A DNA stretch of 64,000 nucleotides from NCBI GenBank assembly GCA_944391405.1, contig CALXTN010000001.1, positions 68,503 through 132,502 of the forward strand, in the 5' to 3' direction. The translations under genes were made by a program, and so were the position numbers. How positions within the stretch are numbered: position 1 is the first letter of the stretch; each line of letters starts with the position of its first letter. The stretch comes from an uncultured Alphaproteobacteria bacterium. GTDB taxonomy: Bacteria > Pseudomonadota > Alphaproteobacteria > RF32 > CAG-239. Positions 27,776-36,044 of the stretch are shown here, piece after piece. The notes beneath the pieces are model-generated. The model did no database searches, was not told the origin of the DNA, and saw nothing but the letters and a program-made list of their open reading frames with translations.

Positions 27776-28264
27776 TTGAGTAAATATTTTAGACGTTGCG
27801 CAGGAGCGGTTGTTTTTAACGATTCCGGTTTGGTGCTTTTAGGGAATCGGAATGATATTTCCGGAGATAACTGGCAACTTCCTCAAGGTGGTATTGAAGA
27901 AGGTGAAACTCCTGTTGCGGCAGCTAAGAGAGAACTTTTTGAAGAGACGGGTGTTTCGTCTGTTATTCCTATCTACACAGATGAAACACCATCTCGCTAT
28001 GAGTTCACAAAAGAAATTAAGCAAAATTTTCGTAACCGCGGAATTTTTAATGACGGACAAGATATTTATTTTTCTTTATTCTTTTTTATAGGAAGTGATA
28101 AAGAAATTAACTTAGCTATGCCTCATCCAGAATTTAAGGAGTACTGTTGGGAAAGTTTGGATTTTGCCGTTGCTAATATTGTTAATTTTAAAAGAGATGT
28201 CTATAAATCTATGGCAGCACGTCTTTCTCCGCTTATTAAGCAATATCTTAGCCGTATCTCTTGA
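27776..28264 (+). CDS. rppH: RNA pyrophosphohydrolase (Nudix family)
   Basis: The 162-residue protein starts with MSKYFRRCAGAVVF, the usual RppH N-terminus, if translation begins at the TTG at 27776. A second TTG lies two codons upstream, but the AAGGAG site (27763-27768) is properly spaced only for 27776. The Nudix box G-x5-E-x7-REUxEExGU runs from Gly38 to Val60. It converts 5'-triphosphate RNA ends to monophosphate and so starts mRNA decay, or hydrolyses dinucleoside polyphosphates. WQLPQGGIEEGE and the YEFTKEI segment match the alphaproteobacterial form (formerly IalA/NudH). Confidence 0.94.
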   Translation: MSKYFRRCAGAVVFNDSGLVLLGNRNDISGDNWQLPQGGIEEGETPVAAAKRELFEETGVSSVIPIYTDETPSRYEFTKEIKQNFRNRGIFNDGQDIYFSLFFFIGSDKEINLAMPHPEFKEYCWESLDFAVANIVNFKRDVYKSMAARLSPLIKQYLSRIS

Positions 28265-28325
28265 TATTTTGTTTATCTTAACATAAATTTATTGGAGAGA
28301 TTGTTTTTAATTAGAGGGATAAATA

Positions 28326-28775
28326 ATGAATAATCTGCCAGAGTTTAGAGATATTCAATTGCCAGACGGTGTTTCCTTTTTCCCTATTGCATATGGTTGG
28401 TGGGTTCTTCTACTTGCCTCTATCTTTTTATTTATTAGTGTAAAATTTTTTATAAATTTTTGGAAGAGTCGCAAAAAGTATTATTCTTTAAAAAAATTGG
28501 AAGCAATTTCCACAGATAATCCTATACAGGCTGCAATGGATATTTCTGAACTTTTGCGTCGTATAAGTCTTGTGAAATATAGAAGTTCTTGCGCATTATC
28601 TGGTCAGGAATGGATTGACTTTCTTAATCAACATACATCAGCCCCTCTTTCTCAAAAAAATGCTGAATTCTTATCTTTTGCTCCTTTTATGAGCTCATCT
28701 GATAAAACATACACACCTCAAGATGCTGAAGAACTCAAGACCTTTTGCAAAAATTGGATTGGAGGCAATTTATGA
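28326..28775 (+). CDS. DUF4381-family membrane protein of the Bat operon
   Basis: The 149-residue protein begins with a conserved LPEFRDIQLPDGVSFFPIAYGWW block, then a single membrane helix (about 28-46), then a helical cytoplasmic part containing ALSGQEWIDFLNQ. This matches DUF4381 proteins found between moxR/DUF58 and batA genes. Its function is unknown; the context suggests a part of the Bat (aerotolerance-type) von Willebrand-factor system. Its stop overlaps the batA start (ATGA). No moxR or DUF58 gene lies upstream in this window; rppH is the neighbour. Confidence 0.85.
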   Translation: MNNLPEFRDIQLPDGVSFFPIAYGWWVLLLASIFLFISVKFFINFWKSRKKYYSLKKLEAISTDNPIQAAMDISELLRRISLVKYRSSCALSGQEWIDFLNQHTSAPLSQKNAEFLSFAPFMSSSDKTYTPQDAEELKTFCKNWIGGNL

Positions 28776-29773
28776 TTATTTTTGCCTATCCTAAATTGTT
28801 TTTATTACTTCTGCTTCCTTTGTTGTTTTTTGTAATTGTTCCACCACAAAAACAACAATTTGGCGATGCTTTGAAAATTCCATTTTTGAATGATTTGAAA
28901 GCCATTAAAGAAAATGCTTCGCATTCCAGATTTCAAATAACAAATAAATCTTTTGCCTCCTTTTTGAAATTTGTATATTTATTTCTTATTTGGTCCTTGT
29001 TAACCATTGCTGTTGCTCGCCCTCAATTAGCGGGGGAACCATATCGTCTTAATGCAAATAACCGTGACATTATGTTGGTCATAGATATTTCTACATCTAT
29101 GCTTAATCCTGATTTTTCAACACAAACTCGACGTATTGATCGTTTATCTGCCGTAAAGGCTGTTGTGAGTGCTTTTATTCAAAAACGAACGGATGATAAA
29201 ATTGGACTTGTTCTTTTTGGAACCAGAGCTTATCTGCAATCTCCTTTAACTTTTGATAGAAAGTCTGTACAAGAAATTCTCCTAAATACAGATGCAGGAA
29301 TGGCCGGACAATCTACTTCTATCGGTGATGCATTGGGGTTAGCCCTAAAAAATCTGCGAAAAGAAAAAAATAAAGAGAATAAAGTAATCATTCTTCTTTC
29401 TGATGGAGAAAGCAATGATGGTGCTCTTAGCATGGCTCAGGCTATTAATTTGGCTGAAAAAGAAGGGATTAAAATCTATACTGTCGGCGTCGGCGCTGAA
29501 GCTAATTTTATTAATTCTTTATTTGGTTTAAGAAATAATGAATTAGATGAGAGAAGCTTAAAAACTCTTGCTCAACGAACTAAAGGTAATTATTTTAGAG
29601 CGACAGATTTAAATTCTTTAGCTGAAATTTATGATCGTATTGATGCACTTGAACCAGAGCAAACCGAGGGAACTTTTGTTCAAGATAAAACTGATTTATT
29701 TTATATTCCATTATTGTCTGCTCTTGTTTTAGTTTTCTTTGGACTCTTCTTTTCTAGGAGTTTCGTAAAATGA
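28772..29773 (+). CDS. BatA-like VWA-domain membrane protein
   Basis: I place the start at the ATG at 28772, which has GGAGG 6-10 bases upstream, rather than an earlier in-frame start. The 333-residue protein has two N-terminal helices (about 5-22 and 62-82), a von Willebrand factor A domain (about 98-290) and a C-terminal helix (about 308-326). The MIDAS motif DISTS is intact (Asp105, Ser107, Ser109), as are LLSDGESNDG and the PLTFDRKSV loop. BatA proteins are proposed to bind metal-dependent partners in the periplasm. The stop overlaps the next start by 4 bases. Confidence 0.9.
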   Translation: MIIFAYPKLFLLLLLPLLFFVIVPPQKQQFGDALKIPFLNDLKAIKENASHSRFQITNKSFASFLKFVYLFLIWSLLTIAVARPQLAGEPYRLNANNRDIMLVIDISTSMLNPDFSTQTRRIDRLSAVKAVVSAFIQKRTDDKIGLVLFGTRAYLQSPLTFDRKSVQEILLNTDAGMAGQSTSIGDALGLALKNLRKEKNKENKVIILLSDGESNDGALSMAQAINLAEKEGIKIYTVGVGAEANFINSLFGLRNNELDERSLKTLAQRTKGNYFRATDLNSLAEIYDRIDALEPEQTEGTFVQDKTDLFYIPLLSALVLVFFGLFFSRSFVK

Positions 29774-31677
29774 CAGAATTTTTAACGAACTTCCATTTTA
29801 TTAGACCGTGGATACTCTTACTGCTTATTATTCCGCTTCTTTTTCTTTGGAGAAAAATGAAAATAAATAGTAATGTGTCTTCTTGGGAAGATGTTTGTGA
29901 TCCTCATCTGCTTAATTTCTTATTGATAAAAGAAAATCAATTGTCTTTTTTCTCACTCAAAAAGATTATCTATCTTGGTATTTTTTCCGCTATTATTGCA
30001 GCGTCAGGTCCTTCTTGGAAGAAAACTGAAATTCCAACTTTTGTTGTTGAGAATCCGAATATGTTTGTTCTGAGCCTTGCTCAAGATATGATGCTTGACG
30101 ATATTACTCCTTCACGATTAGATAGAGCTAAATTTGTTATTTCTGATTTAGCTAATGCTTTTCCTCAAGGACAATTTGGTATTGAAGTTTATTCTGAAGA
30201 GCCTTACATTATTTCTCCTATTTCAGATGATGTAAATTTATTGAAAAATCTTTTACCTCAAATCGTTACTAATATTATGCCTGATCAAGGTGATAGATTA
30301 GACAGAGCTATTAGTCTTGCAATTGAACGCTTTCAATCTGCCGGATATACTCATGGAAATATTATTATTTTTACTTCAGATGTCGGACAACGTTTTGATC
30401 TTGCTCTTGAAGCTATTCAAAAAGCTGCACAATTAAACTATAAAATATATATCGTAGATGCATCTTTTTCCGGAAATGAAAAATTGCAATTACTTGCTAA
30501 CAAGGGTAATGGTTTTTATATTTCTATTAAAGATACAAGCTTTCAGTCTTTAATTGACAACATTACGAAAATAAACGATGAGCAAGTTAAACTTAGTCAA
30601 AATTTACGTTCAAACTTTATTGATTATGGTTACTATCTTTTAATTATCCCTCTGGTCTGTGCTTTATTCTTCTTTCGTCGCGGCGTTTTTCTTGCTTTTG
30701 CTTTATTTTTTGCTTTTGATGCGCATGCTAGTTTTTTCTTAAATGAAAATCAGACTGCTTTGCGTTATTTTAATAATGAAAAATATGAGCAAGCAGCACA
30801 AACTTTTCAGGATTCCGTTTGGAAAGGGGTGTCTTTATTTAAAGCCAATAAATTAGAGAATGCTCTCAAAGAATTCGAAAAAGTAAATACAGATATAGCT
30901 CTTTACAATAAAGGACTTACATTAGCAAAACTTTGTAAATATGAAGAAGCAAAAAATGCTTTTCAACAGGTATTGCAGATTAATCCCGCTCATGTAGATG
31001 CTCAATATAACTTATCTGTTCTAAATGATTTATTTGAAAAAGCTAAATCAGATCCTTCCGTTTTAAGTTGCGGTGAAAATCAACAACAAAACCAAAACAC
31101 CAATCAAAATAATGATAAAAATGATGAGCAAAATAAACAAAAATCCAGCTCTAATTCTTCTTCGAACAATAATGATAATAATTCTCAGAAAAATGATAAT
31201 ACCAATAATGAGCAACAGCAAAACTCTTCTTCGGAACAAAACCAATCTGAAGATAATCAACCACAGCATAATAACTCAGATAATTCAGACCAACAAGACC
31301 AGTCTCAACAAAGTCAATCTTCTACTAATGATGAAAATAATGATAAAAACACTCCTTTATCTGAAAACGATGATGAACAAAGAGGTGAAAATTCTGAAAA
31401 TCAAAATCAGCCCACTCAAGCTAATCAAGATAATGGACAAGAGCAAAAAACAGATAATAAAAAGGGTAATGATACTAATGGCTCCGAAAATCAACAAGAG
31501 GAACAAACTGTTAGTCTTATTAATGCTCAAAAAGGCAATAAAAATGATAAATACGACGAAGAGGCTGTTATTATGCAACGCCAATATAGAGACATCCCAG
31601 AAGACACTGGAGGCCTCTTACGAGAATTCATAAAAAAAGAATATTCAAAAGGCAGGTATCGTGATGAAAATATTTAA
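29770..31677 (+). CDS. BatB-BatC fusion: VWA domain, TPR repeats and Asn/Gln-rich tail
   Basis: The 635-residue protein joins a BatB-like part (two helices at 12-28 and 65-80, VWA domain about 95-280, helix about 290-320) to a BatC-like part. The latter holds TPR units around 330-430, such as NEKYEQAAQTFQDSVWKG and CKYEEAKNAFQQVLQINP. Residues 436-585 are a low-complexity Asn/Gln/Ser/Asp tract. In the VWA domain the MIDAS DxSxS reads SxAxD at 102-106 (VLSLAQD), so metal binding there is doubtful; the following DITPSRLDRA is family-typical. It ends 14 bases inside batD. The fusion and degenerate MIDAS are discussed under findings. Confidence 0.9.
   Translation: MTEFLTNFHFIRPWILLLLIIPLLFLWRKMKINSNVSSWEDVCDPHLLNFLLIKENQLSFFSLKKIIYLGIFSAIIAASGPSWKKTEIPTFVVENPNMFVLSLAQDMMLDDITPSRLDRAKFVISDLANAFPQGQFGIEVYSEEPYIISPISDDVNLLKNLLPQIVTNIMPDQGDRLDRAISLAIERFQSAGYTHGNIIIFTSDVGQRFDLALEAIQKAAQLNYKIYIVDASFSGNEKLQLLANKGNGFYISIKDTSFQSLIDNITKINDEQVKLSQNLRSNFIDYGYYLLIIPLVCALFFFRRGVFLAFALFFAFDAHASFFLNENQTALRYFNNEKYEQAAQTFQDSVWKGVSLFKANKLENALKEFEKVNTDIALYNKGLTLAKLCKYEEAKNAFQQVLQINPAHVDAQYNLSVLNDLFEKAKSDPSVLSCGENQQQNQNTNQNNDKNDEQNKQKSSSNSSSNNNDNNSQKNDNTNNEQQQNSSSEQNQSEDNQPQHNNSDNSDQQDQSQQSQSSTNDENNDKNTPLSENDDEQRGENSENQNQPTQANQDNGQEQKTDNKKGNDTNGSENQQEEQTVSLINAQKGNKNDKYDEEAVIMQRQYRDIPEDTGGLLREFIKKEYSKGRYRDENI
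31075..31520 (+). repeat. Low-complexity Asn/Gln/Ser-rich coding tract
   Basis: About 150 codons are dominated by AAT, AAA, CAA, GAA and TCT with no exact repeat unit. In the BatB-BatC frame the tract encodes an Asn/Gln/Asp/Ser-rich stretch, probably disordered. The composition also leaves other frames open by chance. Confidence 0.85.
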
Positions 31678-33403
31678 AATTTTACTGTGTTATATATTTG
31701 TTTGTGGTTTAACTTTCTCTGCACAAGCTGAAGAAATTAATATTAGTTTGGATAAAAATGTTATTACTGAGGCGGATACAGTTAATTTGACAATTTCTTA
31801 TTCAGGCAATAGTGATGAGAATCCTGACTTAAGCTCCTTGCAAAATGATTTTCAAATTGTTTCAAATATGGCATCACAAAGAATGAATTATATTAATGGT
31901 AATTTTTCTCAAATTAAATCTTGGACTGTCGGTTTGAAACCTCTGAGACAAGGTAAAATAACCATAAAACCTATTAAAATTGGTTCTGTTAGCTCAAATT
32001 ATGCGGACATTGAGATTAAAGAAGTAACTGATGTGGCTTTTGTTCCTGATAGTCGTGAAAATTCAAATTCTCCCTATTTCCAAATTGAACAATCTATTTC
32101 TCCTACAAATCCTTATGTTCAACAACAAAATATTGTTTGGGTTACACTTTATGATAGTTTAGGACTTCAGGATGGCTCTCTTTCTATTTCTGATGATACA
32201 TTGAAAAATTGGAATATTATTCCTATTTCTTCAAAACCTACGGTTACTTCTGAATTCATTAACGGGAAGAAGATGAATGTTGTCAAATACGCATTTGCGG
32301 CCTTTCCATTAAAAAGTGGGAAAATTAATTCTCCGCAGTTTATTTTTGATGGTGCATATATCAAAGATGTGGGTTTTAACTTTCCTAAATTTAACGACCC
32401 TTTTATGGCTTTGGGTATTGATTTTCAAAATGCCTTTGGGCAAAAAGTACCTATTAGAATGAAAACAAAAATTCAACCTATTGAGGTTGTTTCCGTTCCT
32501 GATGGTTTTACCGGAACATGGCTACCTTTATCAAATTTAACCATTGATGCAAAATGGTCGCCTAATACAAAATTTCAAACAGGAGAAGCTTTAACTAGAA
32601 ATGTAACAATTCGTGCTTTTGGTTTACAAGAAGAAATGTTTCCTTCTCTTTCATTTCCTAATATAAACGGATTTAAGCAATATCCTGAAAAACCTGAAAT
32701 TTCTTCATCTGTTCTTAATGGACAAATTGTTACCACCGCAAAATATAATATTGTTTATATTCCATCAAAATCAGGAAATTTTACATTTCCTGCGCAAGAA
32801 ATTGAGTGGTTTAATGTTAATTCTAAGCTTTTTCAAAAGACTGTAATTCCTACAGAAACGATATCCATATCTGTTAATCCTAATATCCCTGATAAAGTAG
32901 AAAATACTCCTATAGAAACGCCAATAGAGCCAGTAATTAAAAATGATAAAAATATTGAAAATAAATCTTCCTCTGGCAGTAGTTCTGCAAGTGTTCTTGC
33001 TAAATTTATGAGCTATAAAGTTTATATTTTACCAGCTATTATTCTTTTGTCTTTATTGCTTTTGTTATTAAAATTATTTACATCAAAACGTAAAAATAAA
33101 GACCTTAGTTCTGCTGTTATTTCTTCTATACGCAAAAAAAATTATACTGAAGCCAGAAAGAATTTAATATTATGGGCGATAATTAAATTTAATAACCCTA
33201 GCATACAGAATCTTAAAGATATTGCAGAAATTGTTCAGGATGCTGATTTCAGTATTCAATTAAATGCTTTAAATCAGATTTTGTATTCTGCTTCTCCAGC
33301 ATCTCTTAACACTTCTGAATTTCTAACTATTTATAAAAAAATTGATAAACAAAATAGAAAGTCTTCCAAAAATAAAGAGATTTTACCAAATCTTTACAAT
33401 TAA
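31664..33403 (+). CDS. BatD-like (oxygen-tolerance) membrane protein
   Basis: The ATG at 31664 is used; a GTG lies one codon upstream. The 579-residue product has a signal peptide ending FSAQA, two or three BatD beta-sandwich domains (about 22-410) and one membrane helix at about 450-472. The sandwich motifs include LTISYSGNSDENPDLSSL, WTVGLKPLRQGKITIKPIKIG and IVYIPSKSGNFTFPAQEI. A cytoplasmic helical tail of about 100 residues follows. The BatD family co-occurs with BatABC and was named for aerotolerance in Bacteroides; its mechanism is unsettled. It is the last gene of the group and is not followed by a visible terminator. Confidence 0.88.
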   Translation: MKIFKILLCYIFVCGLTFSAQAEEINISLDKNVITEADTVNLTISYSGNSDENPDLSSLQNDFQIVSNMASQRMNYINGNFSQIKSWTVGLKPLRQGKITIKPIKIGSVSSNYADIEIKEVTDVAFVPDSRENSNSPYFQIEQSISPTNPYVQQQNIVWVTLYDSLGLQDGSLSISDDTLKNWNIIPISSKPTVTSEFINGKKMNVVKYAFAAFPLKSGKINSPQFIFDGAYIKDVGFNFPKFNDPFMALGIDFQNAFGQKVPIRMKTKIQPIEVVSVPDGFTGTWLPLSNLTIDAKWSPNTKFQTGEALTRNVTIRAFGLQEEMFPSLSFPNINGFKQYPEKPEISSSVLNGQIVTTAKYNIVYIPSKSGNFTFPAQEIEWFNVNSKLFQKTVIPTETISISVNPNIPDKVENTPIETPIEPVIKNDKNIENKSSSGSSSASVLAKFMSYKVYILPAIILLSLLLLLLKLFTSKRKNKDLSSAVISSIRKKNYTEARKNLILWAIIKFNNPSIQNLKDIAEIVQDADFSIQLNALNQILYSASPASLNTSEFLTIYKKIDKQNRKSSKNKEILPNLYN

Positions 33404-33443
33404 ATTGCATTTTATATAATAAACGATGACTTGTGGAGAGGCC

Positions 33444-34313
33444 ATGCTTTGGATTAAAAGAATAGTTTGTGGTATTGTTGCTCTCGTTCTGATTATATGC
33501 AGTATTAAGCTTTTTCAGACGAATGCACAAGTGTGGCAGGCATTGGGGTGTTGTTTATTAATTTCTGGCATTACTTTAGCTCATATTGCAATTTTTCAAC
33601 AATTACCTAAGTATAATTTTTGGGTTACATTAATTGCGATTGGTTTGGCTTTTATTCTTTATTCTACTAATTATCACACCACATATGAAGAAGCCCAAAT
33701 TATTGAAAATAGATTAGATAATGAGCTGAAAAAGAGTAAGAATATAGAAAAAGCAGACAATTCAAAAAAAGAAGTAAAAAAGAAAAAGAAGAAAAAGTCA
33801 TCAACAGGATTTAATCCTTCTGCTTATCCTAAACTCAGTGGTAGTGCTAAAGTTATTCATGCTAATGTCTTTTATATAGGTGGACGTTACATCAGACTTT
33901 ATGGGGTTGATGCGCCTGATAATGATCAAATTTGCTCTGATGCAAGCGGAAGCTCATATAATTGCGGTCAAGAAGCTGTTTCTTGGGTTCGTGGTTGGAT
34001 TGATAATAACGTCATTGATTGTTATCTACTCAAAATCGAACCTAACGGACAAGATTTAGCTACTTGTGTTTGGGGTGAGTATGATATTGGAGCAGCACTT
34101 GTTGCTTCGGGGTGGGCACTTGCAAATACCCGAGAAACAGATATTTATACCCCTTATGAAGTAAAGGCTAAAAGCGAATCTTCAGGTTTGTGGCAAGGAA
34201 CTTTTTATTCACCGGAAGATTGGCGCGATATTAAACGGAGTAGAAATGATTTTACTATAAAAAGAACAACGTCTGGCGGATCTTTCTTTAACTTTGGTTC
34301 TTGGTTTAATTAA
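33444..34313 (+). CDS. Membrane-anchored SNase (thermonuclease)-like protein with altered catalytic residues
   Basis: I use the ATG at 33444 after GGAGAG; an ATG at 33426 adds six residues but has no such site. The 289-residue protein has three N-terminal membrane helices (about 5-25, 32-52, 58-75), a lysine-rich linker (95-120), and an SNase-like domain (about 130-255). By alignment with staphylococcal nuclease, Arg35 is kept as Arg151 (RLYGVDAP), Glu43 is Asp159, and Arg87 is Gln203 (NGQDLA). Two of three catalytic residues are therefore changed, so nuclease activity is uncertain. Cysteines at 164, 174, 193 and 208 suggest disulfides in an exported domain. Confidence 0.87.
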   Translation: MLWIKRIVCGIVALVLIICSIKLFQTNAQVWQALGCCLLISGITLAHIAIFQQLPKYNFWVTLIAIGLAFILYSTNYHTTYEEAQIIENRLDNELKKSKNIEKADNSKKEVKKKKKKKSSTGFNPSAYPKLSGSAKVIHANVFYIGGRYIRLYGVDAPDNDQICSDASGSSYNCGQEAVSWVRGWIDNNVIDCYLLKIEPNGQDLATCVWGEYDIGAALVASGWALANTRETDIYTPYEVKAKSESSGLWQGTFYSPEDWRDIKRSRNDFTIKRTTSGGSFFNFGSWFN

Positions 34314-34314
34314 A

Positions 34315-34782
34315 ATGAATAATTATACGAAAACTTTTGAATGTACAAATGAACTTGATACTCAGAGACTAGCGCAATGTTTTAGTATGATTGCGAAAAA
34401 AGGTGATGTTTTTGCTTTGTTCGGTACACTTGGGGCTGGAAAAAGTACTTTTGCTCGATATTTTATACAATCTTTAACTGATGCGTTAGAGGTACCTAGT
34501 CCTACTTTTACTTTAGTTCAATCTTATGATACAGATAAATTTTCAATTTATCACTACGATATGTATCGACTTAAATGTCCTGAAGAAGCGTATGAGCTGG
34601 GGGTGGAAGAATCTTTCTTTACAGGAGTTAATCTTATTGAATGGCCGGAAAAAATTGGTTATATCTTGCCTAAAAATATCTGGAAAATTGAGATTTCTAC
34701 AAAAGGTGCTTGCAGGTATTTTACCGTTAGCGTTGGTGATGAAGAAAAACATCAAAGACTGGAAAGTATTGCATATGACTAA
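34315..34782 (+). CDS. tsaE: tRNA N6-threonylcarbamoyladenosine biosynthesis ATPase TsaE
   Basis: The start at 34315 is one base after the previous stop and gives MNNYTKTF; a longer reading from 34294 would run inside the upstream gene. The 155-residue protein has a P-loop GTLGAGKST (37-45), the VPSPTFTLVQSYD segment, YHYDMYRL and an EWPEKI motif, all standard for TsaE. It assists TsaB/TsaD in making t6A37 in ANN-decoding tRNAs. Its stop overlaps the hprK start by 8 bases (ATGACTAA), suggesting coupling. Confidence 0.95.
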   Translation: MNNYTKTFECTNELDTQRLAQCFSMIAKKGDVFALFGTLGAGKSTFARYFIQSLTDALEVPSPTFTLVQSYDTDKFSIYHYDMYRLKCPEEAYELGVEESFFTGVNLIEWPEKIGYILPKNIWKIEISTKGACRYFTVSVGDEEKHQRLESIAYD

Positions 34783-35206
34783 TATTCATGCCACATTGGT
34801 ATCTTTCCAGAATAAAGGTATTTTGCTCAGAGGAAAATCTGGTAGTGGAAAATCTGATTTAGCCTTAAGACTTATTACTATGCATGGTGCAACTTTGGTT
34901 GCTGATGATAGAGTTAATTTATGTGTTCAGAAGAACAAACTTTTAGGTTCTGTACCACACGAAATACAAGGAAAATTAGAAATACGTGGTGTGGGAATTG
35001 CAAACTTTCCATTTCTTTCACAATCTGAAATTTCTCTTTGTGTTGACTTGGTTGATGGTGCAAATGATATAGAGAGACTTCCTGTTCTTGAAAAAATCTG
35101 TTTGCAGGGAATTTCTATTGATTATTTAACCCTCTACCCTTTTGAAGCATCAGCAACTTGTAAACTTATTGCAAAAATTAGTGGTATTATTTCTGATTTA
35201 TGTTAA
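34775..35206 (+). CDS. hprK: Short HPr kinase/phosphorylase (alphaproteobacterial type)
   Basis: Only the C-terminal kinase domain of HprK is encoded (143 residues; the classical enzyme is over 300), which is normal in alphaproteobacteria. The P-loop GKSGSGKS is at 20-27, followed by LVADDRVNL and the IRGVGIANF loop that corresponds to the HprK signature. It phosphorylates HPr on serine in the regulatory nitrogen- and sugar-type phosphotransferase systems. The start codon lies in the tsaE end (8-base overlap) after GGAAAG. No HPr or EIIA gene is in the window. Confidence 0.9.
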   Translation: MTNIHATLVSFQNKGILLRGKSGSGKSDLALRLITMHGATLVADDRVNLCVQKNKLLGSVPHEIQGKLEIRGVGIANFPFLSQSEISLCVDLVDGANDIERLPVLEKICLQGISIDYLTLYPFEASATCKLIAKISGIISDLC

Positions 35207-35240
35207 TAGTACTTTAGATTGTATTTTTAAGGAATTTAAG

Positions 35241-36032
35241 ATGATTATACGTTTGGGTGAAGCTTTTTTGCGTACATTAGGAAAACCTTTGGTAAAATTT
35301 CTCTATTCTTTAGGAGATTTAACAGCTTTTGTTGTTAAGGCTATTTATCATTGTTTTGTTCCCCCTTTTTATTTTAAACTTTTTTTTAAGCAAGTACTTG
35401 ATATCGGCTTTTATTCTCTTCCGGTTGTGGGATTAACCACTCTTTTCGCTGGTATGGTTATTGCTTTGCAGACTTATTCTGGTTTTTCAGGTTTTAAAGC
35501 CGAGAGTGTTATTGCTTCTGTTGTTTTAATTTCTGTTACACGCGAATTGGCTCCGGTTCTTTCTGCTTTAATGGTTGCTGGTAGAATTGGTGCGGCAATG
35601 GCTGCAGAAATCGGAACAATGAGAGTTACTGAACAAATTGATGCTCTGGTAACCCTTTCTACTAATCCTTTTAAATACTTAGTAGCTCCACGTCTTTGGG
35701 CTGGTCTTCTGGTTTTGCCTATTTTGGTTTTGATTGGCGATATTATTGGTATTTTTGGTGGTTATATCGTAGGGGTTTATAAATTAGGATTTAATCCGGC
35801 TAATTATATCACAGCTACTTTTCAAGATTTGCAATATATTGGTATTATTTCCGGTCTTGTTAAAGCTGCTGTATTCGGTTTTATTATTTCTATGATGGGG
35901 TGTTATCACGGTTATAAATCTAAAGGTGGAGCTCAAGGTGTAGGAAACGCTACAACTAATGCCGTTGTATCTTCTTCTATCCTTATCCTTATTTTTAACT
36001 ACCTTATTACAGAAATGTTCTTTTCTCGCTAA
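35241..36032 (+). CDS. mlaE: MlaE-type ABC transporter permease (phospholipid/organic solvent transport)
   Basis: The ATG at 35241 follows AAGGA; an upstream in-frame start lies inside hprK and is rejected. The 263-residue protein has the five or six helices of the MlaE/YrbE family and its long conserved stretch, including TTLFAGMVIALQTY, VTRELAPVLSALMVAGRIGAA and AAEIGTMRVTEQIDAL. With MlaF it forms the inner-membrane core that moves phospholipids between membranes. The start of mlaF is 12 bases downstream. The MCE-domain gene mlaD is missing from this cluster. Confidence 0.95.
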   Translation: MIIRLGEAFLRTLGKPLVKFLYSLGDLTAFVVKAIYHCFVPPFYFKLFFKQVLDIGFYSLPVVGLTTLFAGMVIALQTYSGFSGFKAESVIASVVLISVTRELAPVLSALMVAGRIGAAMAAEIGTMRVTEQIDALVTLSTNPFKYLVAPRLWAGLLVLPILVLIGDIIGIFGGYIVGVYKLGFNPANYITATFQDLQYIGIISGLVKAAVFGFIISMMGCYHGYKSKGGAQGVGNATTNAVVSSSILILIFNYLITEMFFSR

Positions 36033-36044
36033 TGGAGGTGCTAT

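Noticed and set aside
31063-31633. Open frames on both strands over the Asn/Gln-rich tract
   Set aside because: Low-complexity AT-rich codons leave other frames open. Their products are homopolymer-like Ile/Lys/Leu strings.
34526-34774. Extended N-terminus of hprK through tsaE
   Set aside because: The extra 83 residues overlap tsaE in another frame. The ATG at 34775 gives the normal alphaproteobacterial HprK length.
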